From Kibdelosporangium aridum (GTDB lineage: Bacteria; Actinomycetota; Actinomycetes; Mycobacteriales; Pseudonocardiaceae), in NCBI RefSeq assembly GCF_900176515.1, contig NZ_FWXV01000006.1, forward strand, positions 124,001 through 188,000: DNA of 64,000 bases. The letters run 5' to 3'. Positions 8,739 through 17,101 of the stretch are shown in pieces (the stretch's first letter is position 1; each line of letters starts with the position of its first letter). The notes beneath the pieces are model-generated. The model was not told the DNA's origin, ran no database searches, and saw nothing but the letters and a program-made list of their open reading frames with translations. The position numbers and the translations under genes are program-made.

Positions 8739-10136
8739 TCATGCCAGGTTGCAGGACTTCAGCCCGTCGACTGCTCCCACGCGGAAGGCCGCGACACGTT
8801 CGAAGCCGGTCGCGGGCGCCTCGCCTTCGAGGTCCCGCGCCGGGTAGTCGAAGCCGAGCAGGACCTGGACGGCCTCGTCCAGGTCACCCGGCGACAACGC
8901 GAACACGTTGTTGCCAACCCGGTTGAGCAGGGACTTGCTGTACGCACCGGAAACGCACAGCGCCGAGCGTTGCGCCTCCGGGCCGGTGAGCGGCTTGTCC
9001 AGTGTGGCGAGCATGAGCATGGCGTAGCGGCTGCTGACGATCGTGCCGGTGGCCCAGTCGCCGATCTCGGAGTGCAGCTCGGCCAGCCTGCCCCTGGTCT
9101 GCATGTCGATCGTGCGGTCGTCCGGGCAGTACGCCACCGGGCCCTGATCGCCCCGGCTGCAGCGCGGGGTGCTGTTCACGCGGTCGAGTTTCGGCTTGGT
9201 CCACTGCTTGCCGAGCTTGGTCAGCTCGCTCTGCATGAACGCGTTGATGTCGGTTTCCAGCAGTTCGACCGTGTTGTCGAACGGCAGGTTGCCGCCGGTG
9301 GCCTCGTCTTTCTCGTCGAGGAACCCGCGCTGGGTGAAGGTCCGGTTGTCCACCGAGATCTCCGAGCAGAGCTGGGTGCCCTTCTCGAAACCGTCCTGGA
9401 ACGCCGACACCCGGTCGAACGCGTCACCGTGCGCGCCTTGCGCGGTCTGTTCGGTGCCGACCGGGTCACGGAACAGCACCATCGCCTCGAGTGCGGGATC
9501 GATCGAGTCCCGGTCCAGCCGCAGCCGGTCGGCCTTGCCGTCGGACACCCAACGCACGAACGCGCCCGCGTAGCAGTCGGCCTGTGATTCCAGCAGGATC
9601 GTGGGGAACCGCTGCGGGTCGCTGCGCTGCGCGGACTGCGTGATTCCCGCGCGGCGCTGAACCGCGTGGCCCATTTCGTGCGCCAGCACCAACATCACCG
9701 ACGCCTCGCCGAATCTGTTCTTCAGCACCGGCAACAACGCCACCCGGTCCCAGGCGATGATGTCGGCCGACGGGCAGTAGAACGCATTGCCTTCGACGTC
9801 CGAGGCCTGATCGGTGCACGGCGGCGCGGGCGCGGTCTTGTCACTCGTGTCCACCGAGTAGTACCCGCCGCGCAACGGCTGCCATGGCTTGTTGTCGAAC
9901 GTTTTCGGGAACGCCTCCTGCCAGAACTTCTCGACGTCCTTGACCACGGTCCCGGCCAGCTTGTCGATCTCACCGCCGTCGGAGTTGTTGATGAACGTCG
10001 GGTCGACGTCGCTTTGCTGGTCGGGGTTGACCACACGGCCGGTGCCGAGGGCGACACCCTCCACTGTCACCGTGCACGCGGACAACACCAGGGCAAGGGC
10101 CAGCGCCGCACTGGCTACGCCGAAGGACCGAGTCAC
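8739..10136 (-). CDS. Lipoprotein neutral zinc metallopeptidase, YpfJ-like (copy 2)
   Basis: About 465 aa, starting at GTG 10136 just before the signal peptide (VTRSFGVASAALALALVLSAC, with lipobox LSAC). The motif HEMGH sits in VLAHEMGHAVQRRAG, and ESQADCYAGAFVRWVSDG matches copy 1 (EQQADCYAGSFFRW). The two proteins share order and motifs but have diverged widely, so this is an old tandem duplication. The genes are under 60 bases apart and probably form one transcript. Confidence 0.83.
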   Translation of the reverse strand: MTRSFGVASAALALALVLSACTVTVEGVALGTGRVVNPDQQSDVDPTFINNSDGGEIDKLAGTVVKDVEKFWQEAFPKTFDNKPWQPLRGGYYSVDTSDKTAPAPPCTDQASDVEGNAFYCPSADIIAWDRVALLPVLKNRFGEASVMLVLAHEMGHAVQRRAGITQSAQRSDPQRFPTILLESQADCYAGAFVRWVSDGKADRLRLDRDSIDPALEAMVLFRDPVGTEQTAQGAHGDAFDRVSAFQDGFEKGTQLCSEISVDNRTFTQRGFLDEKDEATGGNLPFDNTVELLETDINAFMQSELTKLGKQWTKPKLDRVNSTPRCSRGDQGPVAYCPDDRTIDMQTRGRLAELHSEIGDWATGTIVSSRYAMLMLATLDKPLTGPEAQRSALCVSGAYSKSLLNRVGNNVFALSPGDLDEAVQVLLGFDYPARDLEGEAPATGFERVAAFRVGAVDGLKSCNLA

Positions 10137-10215
10137 CCCACAAGTGTGCCTGTTGCCAGTGACCAAGGGGCGCCCGATCATGCGCCTGACCGATATCCAC
10201 GCCCAAAAGTGCAGA

Positions 10216-11619
10216 TCAAGTACGGAAGCGGTCCAGTGCCCTGATCTTGTTCGTGGCGTCGAGCGCGGCGACCTTGTACGCCTCCGACAGCGTCGGGTAG
10301 TTGAAGATCGCGTCCACCAGGTAGTCGACCGTGCCGCCGCAGCCCATCACGGCCTGCCCGATGTGCACCAGATCCGTCGCGCCAGTTCCGAACACGTGCA
10401 CGCCGAGCAGCCGACGGTCCGTTGTGGACACCAGCAGCTTGAGCATCCCGTACGAGTCACCGGCGATCTGGCCGCGCGCGAGCTCGCGATACCGGGCCGT
10501 ACCGATCTCGTACGGCACCGACGACGTGGTCAGCTCCGCCTCGGTCGCGCCGACGTAGGAGATCTCCGGAATCGTATAGATACCGATAGGTTGCAGCGCC
10601 CCGAGCTCGTGCGCCGGCTCACCGAACGCGTGGTACGCCGCCAGCCTGCCCTGGTCCATCGAAGTCGCGGCCAGTGCGGGGAAGCCGATCACGTCACCGA
10701 CCGCGTAGATGTGGTCGACGCTCGTCTGGAAGTGCGGGCCGACCTCCAGCCTGCCGCGCTTGTCCGCCTCGAGACCGGCTTTCTCCAGATCGAGCGCCTC
10801 GGTCATGCCCTGGCGGCCGGCCGAGTACATCACCGCCTCGGCCGGGATCCGCTTGCCGCTGGCCAGAGTGGTGACGGTGGCCTGGTCGTTCACCGCGACG
10901 TCGACGACCTTCTCGCCGAACCGGAACGTCACCGCGAGGTCGCGCAGGTGGAACTTGAGCGACTCGATGATCTCCGGGTCGCAGAACTCCAGCATCCGTT
11001 CCCGCTGCTCGACCACGGTCACCCGGGAGCCGAGGGCGGCGAACATGGACGCGTACTCGATCCCGATCACGCCGGCGCCGACCACGACCAGCGAAGCGGG
11101 AATGGTCTCCAGCTGGAGGATCTCGTCCGAGTCGAGCACCCTGGCCTCGTCGAAGTCCACCGCGTTCGGCCGGGCCGGCTTGGTCCCGGTGGCGATCACG
11201 ATCTTGTCGGCGCTGACCGTGGTCCGCGCCCGGCCCTCGACCGCGACGGTGTGCGGGTCGACGAACCTCGCGTGGCCGTCGAGCAGTTCGACGTGGTTGC
11301 GCAGCAACTGCGCGCGCACGACCTCGACCTCACGGCCGATCACATGCTGCGTGCGGGAGAGCAGATCGGCGATGGTGATGTCGTGTTTGACGCGATAACT
11401 CGCGCCGTACAGCTCACGCTGGTTCATACCCGTCAGGTAGAGCACTGCTTCGCGCAGCGTCTTGGACGGGATCGTCCCGGTGTTGACGCAGACGCCGCCG
11501 ATCATGTCGTGCTTGTCCACGATGGCAACGCGTTTGCCCAGCTTGGCGGCGGCGATCGCGGCCTTCTGCCCACCAGGCCCCGAGCCGATGACGATCAAGT
11601 CGTAGTCGTGCGCAGTCAC
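10216..11619 (-). CDS. sthA: Si-specific NAD(P)+ transhydrogenase
   Basis: A 467-aa soluble flavoprotein that moves hydride between NADPH and NAD+. The N-terminal FAD-binding motif GSGPGGQKAAIAAAKLGK is followed by CVNTGTIPSKTLREA. In that segment the second redox Cys of ordinary disulfide reductases is replaced by Thr, the hallmark of SthA. A second Rossmann motif (VVGAGVIGIEYASMFAALG) binds pyridine nucleotide, and FNYPTLSEAYK is the C-terminal dimer signature. The start is GTG 11619; longer frames exist. It stands alone, with two palindromes upstream. Confidence 0.93.
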   Translation of the reverse strand: MTAHDYDLIVIGSGPGGQKAAIAAAKLGKRVAIVDKHDMIGGVCVNTGTIPSKTLREAVLYLTGMNQRELYGASYRVKHDITIADLLSRTQHVIGREVEVVRAQLLRNHVELLDGHARFVDPHTVAVEGRARTTVSADKIVIATGTKPARPNAVDFDEARVLDSDEILQLETIPASLVVVGAGVIGIEYASMFAALGSRVTVVEQRERMLEFCDPEIIESLKFHLRDLAVTFRFGEKVVDVAVNDQATVTTLASGKRIPAEAVMYSAGRQGMTEALDLEKAGLEADKRGRLEVGPHFQTSVDHIYAVGDVIGFPALAATSMDQGRLAAYHAFGEPAHELGALQPIGIYTIPEISYVGATEAELTTSSVPYEIGTARYRELARGQIAGDSYGMLKLLVSTTDRRLLGVHVFGTGATDLVHIGQAVMGCGGTVDYLVDAIFNYPTLSEAYKVAALDATNKIRALDRFRT

Positions 11620-11945
11620 GCCTATAGCCTGCCTCATCCGTGGCCAGGTTGTACCCCACATGAGCGGTTCGGCCGGTCGGCTCCTGCGAATAGGCGACCA
11701 GTCGTGAACAGTTCACTGTGTCGTTCATAGTGAGGTTCTGATTGTTTGACAGTCGGTTATGTCACATAAATGACGTTGTTGACCATTGTTGATCGCAGGC
11801 AGTGGTGCCCGAATGCGGGCCTGAATGTGGTAGATCCGAATTCGTGCGCATATCGTCGCTGCGCGCACATCGATTCTCGGCGCATCGTCCTTATGCGAGC
11901 GCGGCGGTAGTACGCACGAATCCGTGGAAGCGCACCTGACACCAA
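11620..11945. other. Intergenic region upstream of sthA with two 13-bp palindromes
   Basis: About 325 bases with no convincing gene and somewhat lower GC than its surroundings. It contains two perfect palindromes: GTGAAC-A-GTTCAC (11704-11716) and TTATGT-C-ACATAA (11757-11769). Their centres are 53 bases apart, about five helical turns. They lie 85-150 bases upstream of the sthA start, so they may be operators for it. No protein can be named from sequence. Confidence 0.5.
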
Positions 11946-11986
11946 GCGAGTGGTTGTCAGGGCAGGACACCCTGACAACCACTCGC
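11946..11986 (-). terminator. 17-bp perfect-stem hairpin after the alpha-galactosidase
   Basis: GCGAGTGGTTGTCAGGG (11946-11962) pairs perfectly with 11970-11986 around a 7-base loop. It begins seven bases past the stop of the minus-strand alpha-galactosidase gene. No T-tract follows, as is common for actinobacterial terminators. Confidence 0.8.
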
Positions 11987-11992
11987 AAGCGA

Positions 11993-13657
11993 TCACCCGC
12001 AGGTGATGGTGGGGTTGGCCCAGTCGGCGTGGTCGTAGTTGATGGTGTCGCCGCCGTTGGTCACCACGAGTCTCAGTTGCTCGGCGTTGGCCAGTGAGCC
12101 GGATAGCTGCTTCGCGGCCATCGCGCCGGTCATCGTGCCGCTGTCGGCGATCGTCGTGCCGTCGGCGAACACTTGGAACACAACGGTTCCGTTCGATCCG
12201 GCGACTTCGTCATCGATGCCGACACTTGCGGAGAACGTGCTGCACGCGCGGCCAAGGTAGACCGACACCTCGCTGGCCGCGTGCACGCCGAGGCCTTTGG
12301 TGTACGTGGTTCCGTTGATGGTCAACGTTTTCCCGTCACCTGCGGGCCGCTCGCCGTTGCTGCGGTCCTTCTCCACCGGGCCCCATCCGTTGCTCGCGGT
12401 GTCCCAGCTGAGGTCCGAGACCTGATGCGTGCCCGCTGCGGGAGGTGTGCGCACGCCCTTGCTGACCCGGTACATCACGGTTCCGTGCGCCGGGACTGAA
12501 GCGCTGATCGCGCCTGTGGTCGACCGTGTCGACTTCGACCACAGGTCCTTGAGGTTGTAGGAGGACGACTGGCCGATGCCGATCGCCGACGCGGTCGTGC
12601 TGATGGTCTGCGTCGAGGAGTTGTTGTTGAACAACGCCACCGCGTAGTCCCCATTGGACAGTGGCTTTGCGATCACGTAGTTGTTGCCGGACACCGAGAT
12701 CTGCTTGCCCTGGATGCCCAGCCGGTCCTGGTCGACGTCGATGACGTCCTTGTTCAGCAGCGTGGTGAAGTTCTCCTGGCTGACCTTGCGCAGGTCGGAA
12801 CCGATCAGCAGCGGTGCGGCCATGATGGCCCAGAGGCTGAAGTGCGAGCGGTACTCGGTCGGCGTCATGCCGCCGTTGCCGACCTCCAACATGTCCGGGT
12901 CGTTCCATGCGCCTGGCTTGGCGTACTGGGCCAACGGCAGGTTCCGCTTGAAGATGTCGACCATCTTCGAGTACGTGTCGTTGATGTCACCCGTGGTGCG
13001 CCACAGGTTTCCGACGTTCTGCGCCCATTCCCACGGCTTGTTCTGGCCCCACTCGCAAATCGAGTACACGATCGGCCGCCCGGTCGCGGCGAGCGCGTCC
13101 CGCATCTTGGTGTAGCGCTGTTTCGCGTCCACGCCTTGGTTGTTGCAGTTGTCGTACTTCAGATAGTCGACACCCCAGGACGCGAACAGGTTGGCGTCAC
13201 GCTGTTCGTTGTTCAAGCCGCCAGGGAAGCCCGCTGTGTTGCAGGTTTTCGTACCCGCGCTGGTGTAGATGCCGAACTTCAGGCCCTTTGAGTGGACGTA
13301 GTCGGCGACGAACTTGATGCCACGCGGGAAGCGCACCGGGTCAGGTTCGAGGTTGCCCTGGGCGTTGCGTTGCGGCTTGGCCCAGCAGTCGTCGATGTTC
13401 ACGTACTGGTAGCCGACGTCTTTCAGGCCGCGTGAAACAAAGATGTCGGCCATGTCCATGACCATCTTCTCGTTGAACTCCGCGCGACAGTGCGTGGTGT
13501 TCCAGTTGTTGAAACCCATCGGAGGTGTGCGGGCGAGACCGTTCTCCAAGGCTTGCGCTGGAGCGGCCGTGATGACAGTGGTGGCCGCGACCGCGGTGAT
13601 GACGAATGAGGCTGTTGTGGACAGTGCGGCGAGGGCCGCGACGAGTCTTCTGCGCAT
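11993..13657 (-). CDS. Secreted GH27 alpha-galactosidase with C-terminal NPCBM module
   Basis: A 554-aa exported glycosidase. MRRR plus a hydrophobic stretch ending at AQA form the signal peptide. The GH27 domain opens with LARTPPMGFNNWN. It carries the nucleophile region YLKYDNCN and the acid/base region WRTTGDI, both with the catalytic Asp present. After a beta-sandwich region, residues from about 410 form an NPCBM-type carbohydrate-binding module (KGLGVHAASEVSVYLG). ATG 13657 was chosen because AAGGGGACGG precedes it; the longer frame has no ribosome site. It should hydrolyse alpha-galactosides outside the cell. A strong hairpin ends the gene. Confidence 0.92.
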   Translation of the reverse strand: MRRRLVAALAALSTTASFVITAVAATTVITAAPAQALENGLARTPPMGFNNWNTTHCRAEFNEKMVMDMADIFVSRGLKDVGYQYVNIDDCWAKPQRNAQGNLEPDPVRFPRGIKFVADYVHSKGLKFGIYTSAGTKTCNTAGFPGGLNNEQRDANLFASWGVDYLKYDNCNNQGVDAKQRYTKMRDALAATGRPIVYSICEWGQNKPWEWAQNVGNLWRTTGDINDTYSKMVDIFKRNLPLAQYAKPGAWNDPDMLEVGNGGMTPTEYRSHFSLWAIMAAPLLIGSDLRKVSQENFTTLLNKDVIDVDQDRLGIQGKQISVSGNNYVIAKPLSNGDYAVALFNNNSSTQTISTTASAIGIGQSSSYNLKDLWSKSTRSTTGAISASVPAHGTVMYRVSKGVRTPPAAGTHQVSDLSWDTASNGWGPVEKDRSNGERPAGDGKTLTINGTTYTKGLGVHAASEVSVYLGRACSTFSASVGIDDEVAGSNGTVVFQVFADGTTIADSGTMTGAMAAKQLSGSLANAEQLRLVVTNGGDTINYDHADWANPTITCG

Positions 13658-14394
13658 GGGCCGTCCCCTTGACTCGGCTGGCAGGTGCGGGGCGGCGACA
13701 ATGCACCCGAGTTCACCACGAAAACTAGGCAGCGTGGAGGACGGCGTCAAGGGGGTGGACTAGACCAAGTGGGGGAAGTCGTCGGAGGTTTCGGGGGTCT
13801 TGGGTTGCTGCGGCGCGCTGTGGTTGCTGCGGCGCGCGCTCGGCTCCCGCGGCGCGCGCTGTGGTTGGGTCGGCGCTTTGGGTCACCGCGGCTCGCTCTG
13901 TGGTTGGTTCTGGCGCGCTCTTGGCTTGTTGCGGCGCGCGCTGTGGTTCTTTCGGCGCGCTCCTGTGAGGGGTCGGCGCGATTTGGTGTGGAGCCTCTGC
14001 GCCGCAAAGGACAGGGAAAGCGGGCAGGACCTGCGGCCCTGCCCCGCCGACAAGCTTATTTGCGGCGCCACTCCACACAAAATCGCGCCGACTACCACTT
14101 TTGGCGCGCCTTTTGCGCTCGGGGCGCGCCTCCGCTGTTCTTCGGGCGCGCCTTCACTGTGGTCTTGGCGCGCCTTCACTTTCGTTCGTGGCCCGCCTGC
14201 GTTGTGGATGGCTGCGCGCCTTGCCCCTCTTTCTGTCAGACCCTCTCGGTACTTTGGGTCATCGGGGGGTGCTCAGGTCGGGCACCGATTTCTGTCGGTG
14301 GCATGCCGTAGCCTCGCCGAGCCAGGTCTGCGTCGTCGCCGTGCGTGCCTTCCCGGGGCTTCACTCTTGCCTGGCGTGCCTTCTCTTGCCCCTA
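13658..14394. repeat. Gene-free GC-rich repeat patch with GGCGCGCC array and large inverted repeat
   Basis: No credible gene: the open frames overlap in several phases and have repetitive, low-complexity products. The left part (about 13810-13970) repeats a loose unit, TGTGGTT followed a few bases later by GGCGCGC. The centre is an imperfect inverted repeat (13971-14008 with 14059-14096). The right part has four perfect GGCGCGCC palindromes starting at 14103, 14123, 14145 and 14167, spaced 20-22 bases apart. Function is unknown; a structured RNA, a protein-binding array or mere repeat decay are all possible. Confidence 0.7.
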
Positions 14395-16596
14395 TTATTC
14401 CTCGGCTTGCGCTTTCTCTTCCGCCTCCGCGGGCACCAACCAGATGACTCCCTGTGGCGGCAGTTGCAGGACCGCCGAAGCCGGACGGCCGTGCCACGGT
14501 TTGCCCGTCGCCTCGACATCGCCGTAATTGCCGACGCCTGATCCGCCGTACACCTGGGCGTCGGTGTTCAGGACTTCACGCCAGTGGCCAGCCTTGGGCA
14601 GCCCCACGCGGTAGTCGTTGTGCGGCATGCCTGCGAAGTTCGCGATACACGCCACCATGTTTTCGCCGTTGGGGTCCATTCGGATGAAGGACAACACGTT
14701 CCCTGCCGCGTCGTTCGCGTCGATCCACGAGAAGCCCTCGGGGGATACGTCCGCGACGTACATTGCTGGGTTCGTCCGGTAGACGTTGTTCAGGTCGCCG
14801 ACGAGTTTCTGGATTCCGGCGTGCAGTGGGGACTCCAGTAGGTGCCAGTCCAGCGAACGGGCTTCCGACCATTCGTCTATCTGGCCGAATTCGCCGCCCA
14901 TGAACAGCATCTGCTTGCCTGGGTGGGCCCACATGTACGCCAGCAGCGCGCGTACTCCTGCCGCCTTGTTCCAGTCGTCGCCGGGCATTCGGGTCCACAG
15001 CGAGCCCTTGCCGTGGACGACCTCGTCGTGGGAGAGGGGCAGGACGTAGTTCTCGCTCCAGGCGTAGACCAAGGAGAACGTGATCTCGTTGTGGTGGTAG
15101 GACCTGTGCACGGGGTCGTGGTGCAAGTAGTTCAGGGTGTCGTGCATCCAGCCCATGTTCCACTTGAAGCCGAAGCCGAGGCCGCCGAGATGCGTCGGCC
15201 GCGTCACGCCTGGCCAGGCCGTGGACTCCTCGGCGATCATCATCGCGCCGGGGTGTCGCCTGTAGACGGTCGCGTTCAGCTCCTGCAGGAACCGCACGGC
15301 GTCCAGGTTCTCCCTGCCGCCGTGGTCGTTCGGCAGCCATTGGCCTTCTTGACGGGAGTAGTCCAGGTACAGCATCGATGCGACCGCGTCGACGCGCAGG
15401 CCGTCGATGTGGAATTCCTCCAGCCAGTACAGGGCGTTCGCGACGAGGAAGTTGCGGACCTCGTTGCGGCCGAAGTCGAAGACCAGCGTGCCCCAGTCGG
15501 GGTGCTCGCCGCGGCGGGGGTCGGCGTGTTCGTACAGCGGCTGGCCGTCGAAACGGGCCAGTGCCCATGAGTCCTTCGGGAAGTGGGCCGGCACCCAGTC
15601 CATGATCACGCCGATGCCACGGGAGTGCAGGTGGTCGACGAAATAACGGAAGTCGTCCGGGCTGCCGAACCGGGACATCGGCGCGTAGTACGACGTGACT
15701 TGGTAGCCCCATGAGCCGCTGAACGGATGTTGGGCCACCGGCATCAGCTCGACGTGGGTGAAGCCGAGATCGGTCACGTACTCGGCCAGCTGTTCGGCCA
15801 GTTCCCGGTAGCCGAGACCCGGCCGCCACGACCCGAGGTGCACCTCGTACTTGCTCACCGGCCTGCGCCACCAGTCGGTGCGCTCGCGCTCGGCCACCCA
15901 CTCGTCGTCCGTCCACTTGTAGTCCGAAGTGGACACAATAGACGCCGTCGCGGGCGGCGGCTCGGCGCTGAAGGCGAGTGGGTCGGCTTTCTCGTGCCAG
16001 TGACCGTCCTTGCCGAGCAGGCGGAACTTGTAGCGGGTGCCAGGCGGCAGGCCGGGGATGAACAGCTCCCAGATACCCGACGAGCCCAGCGATCGCATGG
16101 GGTTGGCGCGGCCGTCCCAGCCGTCGAAGTCGCCGCAAACCCTGGCGCCTTGCGCATTCGGTGCCCAGACGGCGAACGACGTGCCGTCCACGGTTCCGGA
16201 TGGCGTGTCGTAGCTGCGCAGCTGCGCACCCATGACCGTCCACAGGCGCTCGTGGCGCCCTTCGGCGATCAGGTGCAGGTCCAGCTCGCCCAGCGTGGGC
16301 AGCCAGCGGTACGGGTCTTCGACCAGTTCGACCTTGTCGCCGTACGTGACCTCGAACAGGTACTCGGTCGGCGTCTGGGACAACAGCGCGGTGAACAGGC
16401 CCGGCGCCACTTGGTCCAGCTCCTGCTTGAGATCACCGGCCAGTACGGTCACCGAACTCGCGCCGGGGCGCAACGCGCGCACTACCGCGCCTGCCGGGTG
16501 CGGGTGCATGCCCAGCACCGAATGTGGATCGTGATGTGCGCCGGCGAGCAAGCGGTTGACGTCCTCGGCCGGCGGGGCCGGATCGAGTGGATTCAC
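14395..16596 (-). CDS. glgB: 1,4-alpha-glucan branching enzyme (GH13_9)
   Basis: A 733-aa enzyme that creates alpha-1,6 branches in linear glucan. An N-terminal beta-domain is followed by a CBM48 module (about residues 125-215, FAVWAPNAQGARVCGDFDGW). The GH13 barrel then carries the nucleophile region DGLRVDAVASMLY, the acid/base region MMIAEEST and the transition-state stabiliser LPLSHDEVVHGKGS. Length is normal for actinobacterial GlgB. In the GlgE pathway it branches the maltosyl-extended chains. It is separated from the mak-treS unit by a small secreted-protein gene. Confidence 0.96.
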   Translation of the reverse strand: MNPLDPAPPAEDVNRLLAGAHHDPHSVLGMHPHPAGAVVRALRPGASSVTVLAGDLKQELDQVAPGLFTALLSQTPTEYLFEVTYGDKVELVEDPYRWLPTLGELDLHLIAEGRHERLWTVMGAQLRSYDTPSGTVDGTSFAVWAPNAQGARVCGDFDGWDGRANPMRSLGSSGIWELFIPGLPPGTRYKFRLLGKDGHWHEKADPLAFSAEPPPATASIVSTSDYKWTDDEWVAERERTDWWRRPVSKYEVHLGSWRPGLGYRELAEQLAEYVTDLGFTHVELMPVAQHPFSGSWGYQVTSYYAPMSRFGSPDDFRYFVDHLHSRGIGVIMDWVPAHFPKDSWALARFDGQPLYEHADPRRGEHPDWGTLVFDFGRNEVRNFLVANALYWLEEFHIDGLRVDAVASMLYLDYSRQEGQWLPNDHGGRENLDAVRFLQELNATVYRRHPGAMMIAEESTAWPGVTRPTHLGGLGFGFKWNMGWMHDTLNYLHHDPVHRSYHHNEITFSLVYAWSENYVLPLSHDEVVHGKGSLWTRMPGDDWNKAAGVRALLAYMWAHPGKQMLFMGGEFGQIDEWSEARSLDWHLLESPLHAGIQKLVGDLNNVYRTNPAMYVADVSPEGFSWIDANDAAGNVLSFIRMDPNGENMVACIANFAGMPHNDYRVGLPKAGHWREVLNTDAQVYGGSGVGNYGDVEATGKPWHGRPASAVLQLPPQGVIWLVPAEAEEKAQAEE

Positions 16597-16648
16597 TCGT
16601 ATGATCCTAGTGGCCCGGCCGGTCGATCGCAGATCTGCCTGTGATCAC

Positions 16649-17029
16649 CTACGGCGTGTACGTCTCCGACACGCATGGGAAGCTCGTCGGCACGTTGCAC
16701 ACGCTGACAGTGACGCTCATGGCGTCGGCGACGGTGATCGAGACGGGCTTGGTTCCTTCGGTCACCGGGATCGTTTGGATGAGCCGGCCTGACGGTGTGG
16801 TGATGGTGAACTTGAAGTTGCTGGCGCCCGGCCCGCGGTCGGTCGCGGTGCCGACGATCGAGCCGCGCGGCCCCCAGGTGATGGTTCCGGCGGTCTTGTG
16901 CGCCACGCAGCCGCGCTGACCGCAGACTTCGAAATCCGTGGTGGCCGCCGCGGCGCGGGCGGGAGCCGCCCAGGCCATCCCGGCGAGCACGACCGCGGTA
17001 GTGGTCACGAAGGTTGCTCGTAACGGCAT
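16649..17029 (-). CDS. Small secreted protein with four cysteines
   Basis: A 126-aa protein. The N-terminal signal peptide (MPLRATFVTTTAVVLAGMAW, ending near ARA) leads into a mature part of roughly 100 residues with paired cysteines (CGQRGC and later two more), probably disulfide-bonded. The beta-rich sequence suggests a small sandwich. GGAGGGG eight bases before ATG 17029 supports the start. I do not recognise a family. It lies between glgB and maltokinase on the same strand, with no obvious link to glucan metabolism. Confidence 0.75.
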   Translation of the reverse strand: MPLRATFVTTTAVVLAGMAWAAPARAAAATTDFEVCGQRGCVAHKTAGTITWGPRGSIVGTATDRGPGASNFKFTITTPSGRLIQTIPVTEGTKPVSITVADAMSVTVSVCNVPTSFPCVSETYTP

Positions 17030-17101
17030 TTTCAGTCCCCTCCGGTGAAACAGCTTCGGAAGGGTTCAGCGTCCCGCACCAGCCTTGCAGTTACCTTCCG
17101 G

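Noticed and set aside
13685..14447. Long plus-strand ORFs of about 200 aa in the repeat patch
   Set aside because: They overlap in several frames, run into glgB, and encode low-complexity products generated by the GGCGCGC repeats.
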